A stretch of 64,000 nucleotides of DNA, taken from CAMAVH01 sp036500145 (GTDB lineage: Bacteria > Pseudomonadota > Alphaproteobacteria > SMXQ01). Positions 16,956 through 24,535 of the stretch are shown here, in pieces. How positions within the stretch are numbered: position 1 is the first letter of the stretch; the number at the start of each line of letters is the position of its first letter. The translations under genes were made by a program, and so were the position numbers. Location: NCBI GenBank assembly GCA_036500145.1, contig DASYCO010000077.1, positions 62,001 through 126,000 of the forward strand. The letters are read 5' to 3'. The notes under the pieces were generated by a model. That model had not been told where the DNA came from and did not search any database. It worked only from the letters and a program-made list of their open reading frames with translations.

Positions 16956-19394
16956 ATGCGCATTTTAAGGTCATTCGCCGCCCTGCTGGCGGGCGTCGCG
17001 TTGCTCGGCCTCGTCGGCGGCGGAGCGATCCTGGCGGTCTTTTACCATTACGGCCGTGGCTTGCCCGACTACCAGCAGCTCGCGACCTACGAGCCGCCCG
17101 TGGTGACCCGCGTGCATGCCGGCGACGGCAGCCTGATCGCCGAGTACGCTTCCGAGAAGCGCATCTTCGTGCCGATCCAGTCGATCCCGAAGACGGTCAT
17201 CGAGGCCTTCCTCTCCGCCGAGGACAAGAATTTCTACAACCACCCGGGCATCGACGTGGGCGGCATCATCCGCGCGTCGCTGCAGAACCTGGCGCAGATG
17301 GGCCAGAACCGCCGCCCGGTCGGCGCCTCGACGATCACGCAGCAGGTGGCGAAGAACTTCCTGCTGACCAACGAGGTCTCGCTCGAACGCAAGATCAAGG
17401 AGGCGCTGATCTCGCTGCGCATCGAGCGCGTGCTGTCGAAGGACCGCATCCTCGAGCTCTACCTCAACGAGATCTACCTCGGCTACGGCTCCTATGGCGT
17501 CGCCGCCGCCGCGCTCAACTACTTCAACAAGTCGCTCGACGAGCTGACGGCAGGCGAAGCCGCCTACCTGGCCGCGCTGCCCAAGGCGCCGAACAACTAC
17601 AATCCCTACCGCCGCCCCGAAGCGGCCAAGGCGCGCCGCGACTGGGTGCTCGACCGCATGGCGGAGGAGAACTACATCACGGCCGAGCAGGACGCCGCCT
17701 TCCAGGCGACGCCGCTCGGCGTGCGCGCGCCGACCGAGCCGCACATCACCGAGGCAGGCTTCTTCGCCGAGGAAGTGCGCCGCCAGCTCTATGACCGCTA
17801 CGGCGAGAAGGGGCTCTATCGCGGCGGCCTCTCCGTGCGCGCCACCCTCGACACCCATCTGCAGGCCATCGCCGACAAGGCGCTGCGCGACGGCTTGATC
17901 CGCTACGACCGCCGCCACGGCTATCGCGGGCCGATCGCCCATGTGGCGCTCGCGGCCGGCGACGACTGGTCGGCAAAGCTGCGCGACGTGGCGCTGCCGC
18001 CCGCCTTGGCACCTTGGCGCCTCGCCGTCGTCCTGTCGGTCGGCGGCGACCATGCGCAGGTCGGGGTGGCCGGCGCGGGCGAGGGGCGCATTCCCTTCGA
18101 CCAGATGAAATGGGCGCGGCCCTGGCAAAAAGAGCAGCATGTCGGCGCTGCGCCGAAGGCGCCGTCCGACGTGCTCGCGGTCGGCGACGTCGTCGCCGTC
18201 GACGAGGCGGACGGCAAGGACGTCTATTCCCTGCAGCAGATTCCCGACGTCAACGGCGCCGTGCTGGCGCTCGATCCGCATACCGGCCGCGTGCTGGCGA
18301 TGAGCGGCGGCTTCTCCTACGCCGCCAGCCAGTTCAACCGCGCGACGCAGGCGATGCGCCAGACCGGCTCGTCGTTCAAGCCCTTCGTCTACACGGCGGC
18401 GCTCGATTCGGGCTTCACGCCGTCGAGCCTGGTGCTCGACGCGCCCTTCGTTATGGACCAGGGCCCCGGTCTCGGCCTGTGGAAGCCCGGCAACTACGGC
18501 AACGACTTCCTTGGGCCCAGCACGCTGCGCACCGGCATCGAGAAATCGCGCAACCTGATGACCGTGCGCCTGGCGCAGACCATCGGCATGGACAAGGTCG
18601 CCGCCTACGCCAAGAAGTTCGGCGTCATCGACAAGCTCGACCCGGTGCTGTCCATGTCGCTCGGCGCCGGCGAGACGACGCTGCTGCGCATGGCGACGGG
18701 CTACGCCATGTTCGTCAACGGCGGCAAGCGCATCACGCCGAGCGTGATTGACCGCATCCAGGACCGCCACGGCAAGACGATCTACCGCCACGACACGCGG
18801 ACCTGCCCGGGCTGCGACGGCGCCGACGCCGACGTGAACAACCCGCCGCAGCTGCCCGACGACCGCGAGCAAGTCGAGGATCCGCGCACCGCCTACCAGA
18901 TGGTCTCCATCCTGCAGGGCGTGGTGCAGCGCGGCACCGGCATCCGCATTGCCTCGCTCGGCCGCACGCTGGCCGGCAAGACCGGCACGACCAACGACTA
19001 TACCGATGCCTGGTTCATGGGCTTCTCGCCGGACCTCGTGGTCGGCACCTATGTCGGCTTCGACAATCCGAAGACGCTGGGCAAGGACGAGACCGGCTCG
19101 TCGGTCACGGTGCCGATCTTCCGTGACTTCATGGAAGCGGCGCTCAAGGGCAAGCCGGACATTCCTTTCCGCATCCCGCCGGGCATTCGCCTGGTGCGCG
19201 TGAACCCGAAGACGGGCCAGCTCGCGTCGGCGAGCGAGCGCGGCACGATCCTCGAAGCCTTCAAGCCCGGCACCGAGCCGACGGGGCGTGACGGCGTGCT
19301 CGACGGCAGCCGCGATCCCATCGCGGCGTCGGGCGGCCCGGTGCTGCGCACCCTTGGCGGCGACGCCAACGGCACCACCGGCGGCCTCTACTAG
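16956..19394 (+). CDS. mrcA: Penicillin-binding protein 1A, bifunctional peptidoglycan synthase
   Basis: The 812-residue class A PBP polymerises glycan strands and cross-links them at the inner membrane. It has an N-terminal membrane anchor (about 7-28), a GT51 transglycosylase domain (about 50-225; catalytic Glu in SAEDKNFYNHPG, GASTITQQVAKN), an inserted OB-like region (about 300-410) typical of PBP1A, and a transpeptidase domain with TGSSFKPF (Ser nucleophile), SRN and KTGTT. The C-terminal 60 residues are low-complexity. amiC lies upstream, consistent with coordinated wall synthesis and splitting. Confidence 0.95.
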   Translation: MRILRSFAALLAGVALLGLVGGGAILAVFYHYGRGLPDYQQLATYEPPVVTRVHAGDGSLIAEYASEKRIFVPIQSIPKTVIEAFLSAEDKNFYNHPGIDVGGIIRASLQNLAQMGQNRRPVGASTITQQVAKNFLLTNEVSLERKIKEALISLRIERVLSKDRILELYLNEIYLGYGSYGVAAAALNYFNKSLDELTAGEAAYLAALPKAPNNYNPYRRPEAAKARRDWVLDRMAEENYITAEQDAAFQATPLGVRAPTEPHITEAGFFAEEVRRQLYDRYGEKGLYRGGLSVRATLDTHLQAIADKALRDGLIRYDRRHGYRGPIAHVALAAGDDWSAKLRDVALPPALAPWRLAVVLSVGGDHAQVGVAGAGEGRIPFDQMKWARPWQKEQHVGAAPKAPSDVLAVGDVVAVDEADGKDVYSLQQIPDVNGAVLALDPHTGRVLAMSGGFSYAASQFNRATQAMRQTGSSFKPFVYTAALDSGFTPSSLVLDAPFVMDQGPGLGLWKPGNYGNDFLGPSTLRTGIEKSRNLMTVRLAQTIGMDKVAAYAKKFGVIDKLDPVLSMSLGAGETTLLRMATGYAMFVNGGKRITPSVIDRIQDRHGKTIYRHDTRTCPGCDGADADVNNPPQLPDDREQVEDPRTAYQMVSILQGVVQRGTGIRIASLGRTLAGKTGTTNDYTDAWFMGFSPDLVVGTYVGFDNPKTLGKDETGSSVTVPIFRDFMEAALKGKPDIPFRIPPGIRLVRVNPKTGQLASASERGTILEAFKPGTEPTGRDGVLDGSRDPIAASGGPVLRTLGGDANGTTGGLY

Positions 19395-19694
19395 CAGCCA
19401 GATTCGCGGAACGGCGACGTCGCCCGTCGTCACGGGGGGCGTTTGTCTTCGCGCGGGACCGTGCGCGCTGCACACATGCTTAATGGAAATTTACCTTGAT
19501 AGCCGCCCGCGGCGCTTCGTGCATCGCGGCCTGTGGCGTCGTCTCCATGGCCGGATACCCCTTTTGCTCCGGCTCACGTTTACGGTTCATTATTCATTCC
19601 TACGCCAAAAGTGGAACTTGCGCCGGGCCCAGGGAGGGCAGGCGCGAGAGGCAAGAGAGTGCCTCGCGAAACTTCAGTAGAGGGCCACATCATC
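19395..19694. other. Intergenic region before the first chemoreceptor
   Basis: No gene is seen in these 300 bases. A moderately AT-rich patch near 19480-19500 and another near 19570-19610 are the likely promoter zone for the chemoreceptor. I looked for a flagellar sigma-28 consensus and did not find a convincing one. An open frame enters the chemoreceptor from 19533, but its first 54 codons are not conserved. Confidence 0.35.
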
Positions 19695-21818
19695 ATGGCG
19701 AATATCTCGTCGCGCGCCGCATCGCGCCGGACGCTGACGCTCCGCATGCTCGTTTTGGGCATCACCAGCGTCCTCAGCCTCATCGTTCTTGCGCTCTGCG
19801 CGAACTTGCTCTGGTCGGCGTACCAGCAATATTCGACGGCGGAGCGCATCCATGAGGTCCAGCGCATCAGCGACACCCTCGTCAAGAGCGGCGACGACTG
19901 GGACGACGAGCGCGTGATGACGATCAACGCCATGCGCGACCCGGGCCCGATCAGCGACGCCGCGATGGCCGAAATTCGCAAGCATCGCGCCGACGCCGAG
20001 GCAACCTTCGCCAAGGGCGTGGCGATGCTCAAGGCCATGAAGGGCTTTAAGGACCAGGGCGATTCGCTGGCCCGCACCGAGGAAGCGAAGCCCAAGATGG
20101 CCAGCTACCGGACGGCGCTGGACGCCAACATGGCCAAGCCGCTCAACGGGCGCGACCCGAAGCTGCTGACCAGCTGGTTCAACGACATGGGCGCCTACAT
20201 CTCGCGCACGCAATTGATCCGCACGCGCCTCGAGCAGTCGACGGTCGACATCGACGGCCTGTTCGGCATCCTCATCGGCATCGAGCAGACGGCCTGGACC
20301 GGCGGCGAGTTCCTCAACCGCGAATGGTTCATGATGGATGCGGCGCTCGACTCCGGCCGTCCGCTCTCGGCCGACGAGCAGGGGCAGTCGGGCGGCTTCC
20401 GCGGCCGCGTCGAGCAGGCATTGAGCCTGCTGCGCAACTACACCATCGCCGACAACGCTCCCGAAGAATTCAGCAAGGAAGTGGAACGCGTAGACGAGCA
20501 GATCATCGCGCCGTTCAACAAGCGCCGCGCCGCGCTTCTCTCGGCCAGCGTGAAGGGCGGCGCCTACGGCATCACGTCTGACGACTGGTACAAGGAAGTC
20601 GACCGCGCGCACGACGCCCTCATGGGCATCGCGCAGAAGGCCCAGGCCGCCATGGCGCGTCGTGCCAACGACCTCTCCGGCCAGGCCATGTGGATGATGG
20701 CGCAGGCCGGCATCGTGACGCTGGTCGGCCTCCTGATGGCCGCGACCGGCATCTGGGTGGCGGTGGCGCGCGTGTCGCGTCCGCTGAGCCATATCACCAC
20801 GGCGATGACGGAGATCGCCAACGGGGAGAAGAACGCCGAAGTGCCGTTCCTCGACCGTGGCGACGAGGTCGGCGCCATGGCGCAGGCCCTCGACATCTTC
20901 AAGCAGGCGGCCATCGAGAAGGATCGCCTGGAGGTCGAGCAGGAGTCGCAGCGCGTGGCCCAGCAGCAGCGACAGGGCCGCATCGAGAACATGATCGTCG
21001 GCTTCGACCGCCAGATGCAGGAAGTCCTCAACGCGGTGAGCAGCGCCGCGACCGAGCTGCAGGCGACGGCGGAAAGCATGAGCGGCGCGGCGGAAGAGAC
21101 CTCGCGCCAGGCGACCACCGTGGCGGCTGCGTCCGAGCAGGCCTCGGCCAACGTGCAGACGGTGGCGGCGGCGGCGGAAGAGCTTGCCGCCTCGGTGCAG
21201 GAAGTCGGCTCGCAGGCGGTCCAGTCGGCGCAGATCGCGCAGAACGCGGTCAAGCAGGCGGCCGAGACCGACGGCAAGATCGACAGCCTGTCGGACGCCG
21301 TGAAGAAGATCGGCGAGGTCGCGCGCCTCATCAACGACATCGCCAGCCAGACCAACCTGCTGGCGCTCAATGCGACCATCGAGGCCGCCCGCGCCGGCGA
21401 GGCCGGCAAGGGCTTCGCCGTCGTCGCTTCCGAGGTGAAGAACCTCGCCAGCCAGACGGCCAAGGCGACCGAGGAGATCTCCGGCCAGATCGGCATGGTC
21501 CAGGCGGCGACCAGCGAGGTCATCCAGGCCATCACGGCCGTGCGGAACAGCATCTCGGAGACCAACGCCGTGGCGGCCAGCATCGCCTCGGCGGTGGAAG
21601 AGCAGAGCGCCACCACGACCGAGATCGCCGCCAACACCAACCAGGCGGCGAGCGGAACCAGCGAGGTGTCGCGCAACATCGAAGGCATGACCATCGTGGC
21701 CAGCCAGACGGGCGCCGCGGCCAACCAGGTGCTGAGCTCGGCCTCCGGACTTGCCCAGCAGGCCGAAACCCTGCGGAAGTCCGTGGCGGACTTCTTCGAG
21801 CAGGTCCGCGCGGCCTAA
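19695..21818 (+). CDS. Methyl-accepting chemotaxis protein
   Basis: A 707-residue transmembrane chemoreceptor. It has a first membrane helix (about 17-40), a large helical periplasmic sensor (about 41-331), a second helix (about 332-354), HAMP (about 355-408) and a methyl-accepting signalling domain (about 455-700) with the hairpin tip INDIASQTNLLALNATIEA. There is no CheR-binding pentapeptide at the C-terminus (ends EQVRAA). The start MANISSRAA at 19695 places the first helix correctly. The ligand is unknown. A strong terminator follows. Confidence 0.93.
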   Translation: MANISSRAASRRTLTLRMLVLGITSVLSLIVLALCANLLWSAYQQYSTAERIHEVQRISDTLVKSGDDWDDERVMTINAMRDPGPISDAAMAEIRKHRADAEATFAKGVAMLKAMKGFKDQGDSLARTEEAKPKMASYRTALDANMAKPLNGRDPKLLTSWFNDMGAYISRTQLIRTRLEQSTVDIDGLFGILIGIEQTAWTGGEFLNREWFMMDAALDSGRPLSADEQGQSGGFRGRVEQALSLLRNYTIADNAPEEFSKEVERVDEQIIAPFNKRRAALLSASVKGGAYGITSDDWYKEVDRAHDALMGIAQKAQAAMARRANDLSGQAMWMMAQAGIVTLVGLLMAATGIWVAVARVSRPLSHITTAMTEIANGEKNAEVPFLDRGDEVGAMAQALDIFKQAAIEKDRLEVEQESQRVAQQQRQGRIENMIVGFDRQMQEVLNAVSSAATELQATAESMSGAAEETSRQATTVAAASEQASANVQTVAAAAEELAASVQEVGSQAVQSAQIAQNAVKQAAETDGKIDSLSDAVKKIGEVARLINDIASQTNLLALNATIEAARAGEAGKGFAVVASEVKNLASQTAKATEEISGQIGMVQAATSEVIQAITAVRNSISETNAVAASIASAVEEQSATTTEIAANTNQAASGTSEVSRNIEGMTIVASQTGAAANQVLSSASGLAQQAETLRKSVADFFEQVRAA

Positions 21819-21823
21819 TGCGC

Positions 21824-21865
21824 ACAACGGGTTGGGCCCCTCGGGGCCCAACCCGGTTGCGTTTT
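21824..21865 (+). terminator. Intrinsic terminator after the chemoreceptor
   Basis: GGGTTGGGCCCC (21829-21840) and GGGGCCCAACCC (21843-21854) form a 12-base stem with a 2-base loop. It is followed by GGTTGCGTTTT and lies 10 bases after the stop codon, closing the chemoreceptor unit before prfB. Confidence 0.85.
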
Positions 21866-21911
21866 CGCGGCGAATGCGTCACAACCGGGACGCTTTTCCC
21901 CGGAGAGAACG

Positions 21912-23058
21912 ATGCGCGCCGAGATCGAGAAACTGACCTCTGAAACCCAGCAGTCGCTTGCGCTGCTGAGGAGGTATCTTTGACTGGGATAACGCGCTCC
22001 GCCGCCTGAGCGAACTCGACGCCAAGTCGGAAGACCCCAATCTCTGGAACAACGCCCAGGCCGCCCAGAAGGTCATGCGCGAGCGCACCCAGCTCGCCTC
22101 CCTGGTCGAAGGCGTGCGCAAGACCGAACAGGAATTCAGGGACAACGTCGAGCTGGCCGAAATGGCCGACGCCGAGGGCGACCAGGCGACGCTCGACGAG
22201 GTCCAGGCGGCGCTGACGGCGCTACGCGACGAATCGCGCAAGCGTCAGTTCGAAAGCCTGCTGTCGGGCGAAGCCGACCTCAACAACGCCTTCCTCGAAG
22301 TCCACGCCGGCGCCGGCGGCACCGAGTCGCAAGACTGGGCCGAGATCCTGCTGCGCATGTACACGCGCTGGGCCGAGCAGCATGGCTATAAGGTCGAGTG
22401 GATGGAAGAGAGCCAGGGCGAAGAGGCCGGCCTCAAGTCCGCCACCGTCAAGATCGTCGGCCCCAACGCCTTCGGCTGGCTCAAGACGGAGACCGGCGTG
22501 CATCGCCTGGTGCGCATCTCGCCTTACGACTCGGCGGGGCGTCGCCATACCAGCTTCTCGTCGATCTACGTCTATCCCGAGATCGACGACACCATCCAGG
22601 TCGAGATCCTCGACAAGGACCTGCGCATCGACACCTACCGCGCGTCGGGCGCCGGCGGCCAGCACATCAACAAGACCGACAGCGCGATCCGCATCACGCA
22701 CCAGCCGACCGGCATCGTCGTGTCCTGCCAGACCGACCGCTCGCAGCACCGCAACCGCGCCATGGCTTTCGACATGCTGAAGGCGCGCCTCTACGAGCGC
22801 GAGCTGGCGATCCGCGAAGCGGCCGCCCAGGCGGTCGAGGACCAGAAGACGGACATCGGCTGGGGCCACCAGATCCGCTCCTACGTGCTGCAGCCCTACC
22901 AGATGGTGAAGGACCTGCGCACCGGCGTCGAGACGAGCAACTCGGGCGGCGTGCTCGACGGCGACCTGGACCCCTTCATGCAGGCGGCCTTGGCCCAGCG
23001 CGTCACCGGCGAGCGGCCCAAGAAGGGCGCGTCCGCCGACATCGGCGACGATCTTTAG
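21912..23058 (+). CDS. prfB: Peptide chain release factor 2, with programmed +1 frameshift
   Basis: RF2 recognises UGA and UAA stops and releases the finished peptide. The gene starts at ATG 21912; after 23 codons the frame meets TGA at 21981-21983 and the rest of RF2 continues in the +1 frame from 21982 (Asp-Trp-Asp), giving 381 residues. The GGQ peptidyl-hydrolysis motif lies in ASGAGGQHINKTDS. The slippery site CTTTGAC, preceded by the Shine-Dalgarno-like AGGAGG, is the classical prfB autoregulatory arrangement, so this is a regulated frameshift and not a broken gene. Confidence 0.97.
21970..21984 (+). promoter_or_regulatory. prfB: prfB recoding site
   Basis: The element reads AGGAGG-TAT-CTT-TGA-C. 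The purine-rich AGGAGG pairs with the anti-Shine-Dalgarno of the translating ribosome, the P-site tRNA slips from CTT to TTT, and the in-frame TGA stalls the ribosome when RF2 is scarce. This gives RF2 feedback control. The E. coli element has AGGGGG instead of AGGAGG. Confidence 0.96.
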
Positions 23059-23205
23059 GGGCGCCGCCCGCTAAACTTCTATAAGACTGCCCGAAACGCG
23101 ACAGGCTTTTGCCCGCAAGCGGCTTTATCCGCGCGCCGGTCCGGGGCTATCCTCGTCCCATAAACAGTTCGCCCCTATGTCGGGCGACGGGACGGGGAGC
23201 AAGGC

Positions 23206-23637
23206 ATGGGCAGCGTAAACGACGCGATCGGTCGCGTGCTGGGCGGCGACCTTCACGGCGCGGAAAGAGACGCGTTTCTCTTTTCCGCGGAAGCCGACCT
23301 CAAGACCTTCGAGCTGAACGGCGCGGACATGGTGGCCGGGCCGGGCAAGAAGGTGCATGTGCAGCTGACGGGCGCCGAATCCTTCCGCGCCTCGGTCCAG
23401 GTTCTCGCCAAGGGGCGCGACAAGGGCCTGCGCGAGCAGCCGGACGCGAACCGCATCTACATGGTCCTGAAGGGGCGGGTGAAGTTCTACGGCGCGGGCG
23501 ACGTGGAGCTCGGCGACTTCGGCCCGCACGAAGGCATCCTGCTGCCGGAGAAGTCGCGCTACCGCTTCGACAGCGTCGGCGACGAAGAGGCCTGGCTGCT
23601 GCATGTCGCCGGCGACCCTGGGATCGCCCGGCACTAG
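23206..23637 (+). CDS. Cupin-domain protein of unknown function
   Basis: A 143-residue soluble protein whose C-terminal half (about 75-140) is a single cupin barrel: NRIYMVLKGRVKFYG, DVELGDFGPHEGILLPEKSRYRF, EAWLLHVAGDP. The usual metal-binding His residues of cupin motif 1 are not all present, so catalysis is doubtful. It is monocistronic, bounded by prfB upstream and a terminator downstream. A ligand-binding or regulatory role is possible; no substrate can be named. Confidence 0.7.
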   Translation: MGSVNDAIGRVLGGDLHGAERDAFLFSAEADLKTFELNGADMVAGPGKKVHVQLTGAESFRASVQVLAKGRDKGLREQPDANRIYMVLKGRVKFYGAGDVELGDFGPHEGILLPEKSRYRFDSVGDEEAWLLHVAGDPGIARH

Positions 23638-23654
23638 CGCAGGCTGCAAATGAG

Positions 23655-23683
23655 AAGGGCCGGGATCGCTCCCGGCCCTTTCG
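23655..23683. terminator. Bidirectional terminator between the cupin and peroxiredoxin genes
   Basis: AAGGGCCGGGA and TCCCGGCCCTTT form an 11-base stem around a TCGC loop, with a T-run on the right and an A-run on the left. It lies between the convergent cupin and peroxiredoxin genes. Confidence 0.85.
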
Positions 23684-23713
23684 ATTCGTCCGTGGCGTTG
23701 AAACGCCGGACGG

Positions 23714-24499
23714 CTACTTCTTCTTGGCGGCCTTCTTCTTGCCGGCCTTTTTCTTCTTCGCCCCAGCCTTCTTCGCGGGCGACGTCTTCTTCGCGACCTT
23801 CTTCGATGCCTTCTTGGCCGGCTTTTTCGCGAGCTTCACGGTCTTCTTGGCGACCTTCTTCTTCGCGGTCTTCTTGGGCGCGGATTTCTTCTTTGCCGCC
23901 GTCTTCTTCGCCGGCGTCTTCTTCACGGCCTTCTTCTTGGCCTTCTTCGGCGTCGCCTTCTTGGTGGCGGCCTTGGCGGCGACCGGCTTGGCGGCAGGCT
24001 TCTTGGCCGCGGCCTTCTTCGGCGCTGCGAGCGGCAGCTCGCCCTTCACCGCGGCGAGCACTTCGGCGGCATGGCCGTCCACCGACACCTTCGGCCAGAT
24101 GTGGGCGATCTTGCCGTTCTCGTCGATCAGGAAGGTGGCGCGCTGGATGCCCATGAAGGTCTTGCCGTACATGCTCTTCTCGCCCCAGACACCGTAGTCT
24201 TCGGTGACCTTGCCGGTCGTGTCCGAAGCCAGCGGGAAGTTCAGGCTGAACTTGTCGCGGAAGCGCTGATGGCTGTTGGTGTCGTCGCGCGAGACGCCGA
24301 TGATCTCAGCATTGACGCCGCTGAAGTCCGGCAGGTTGTCGCGGAAGGCGCAAGCCTCGACCGTGCAGCCGGGCGTGTCGTCCTTGGGATAGAAATACAG
24401 CACGACTTTCCTGCCGCGGAGGCCGGACAGCGACACGTTGCCGCCGTCGGCGGTCGGCATGGAGAAATTGGGAGCGGTGTCCCCCACCTGCAAAGCCAT
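23714..24499 (-). CDS. bcp: PrxQ/Bcp-type peroxiredoxin with histone H1-like C-terminal tail
   Basis: The first 155 residues are a thioredoxin-dependent peroxiredoxin that reduces hydroperoxides: YPKDDTPGCTVEACAFRDN holds the peroxidatic Cys and, four residues on, the resolving Cys of the PrxQ class. Such proteins normally end near residue 155. Here about 105 more residues consist almost entirely of Lys, Ala, Pro and Thr in PAKKAAAKKP-like repeats, resembling histone H1/HU tails. The tail is encoded in frame with no stop between. It could bring the peroxidase to DNA. The gene follows glnE by 36 bases and has an AAGGAG ribosome binding site. Confidence 0.93.
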   Translation of the reverse strand: MALQVGDTAPNFSMPTADGGNVSLSGLRGRKVVLYFYPKDDTPGCTVEACAFRDNLPDFSGVNAEIIGVSRDDTNSHQRFRDKFSLNFPLASDTTGKVTEDYGVWGEKSMYGKTFMGIQRATFLIDENGKIAHIWPKVSVDGHAAEVLAAVKGELPLAAPKKAAAKKPAAKPVAAKAATKKATPKKAKKKAVKKTPAKKTAAKKKSAPKKTAKKKVAKKTVKLAKKPAKKASKKVAKKTSPAKKAGAKKKKAGKKKAAKKK

Positions 24500-24535
24500 G
24501 ATCCAGTCTCCTTCTAATCGTGATGGTTGTTGACG

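Noticed and set aside
16971..19475. 834-codon minus-strand frame opposite PBP1A
   Set aside because: Antisense shadow of a well-defined PBP1A with all catalytic motifs; no ribosome binding site or homology.
21912..21983. prfB as a pseudogene because of the in-frame TGA
   Set aside because: The TGA sits in a complete programmed frameshift element and the +1 frame continues RF2 without a break.
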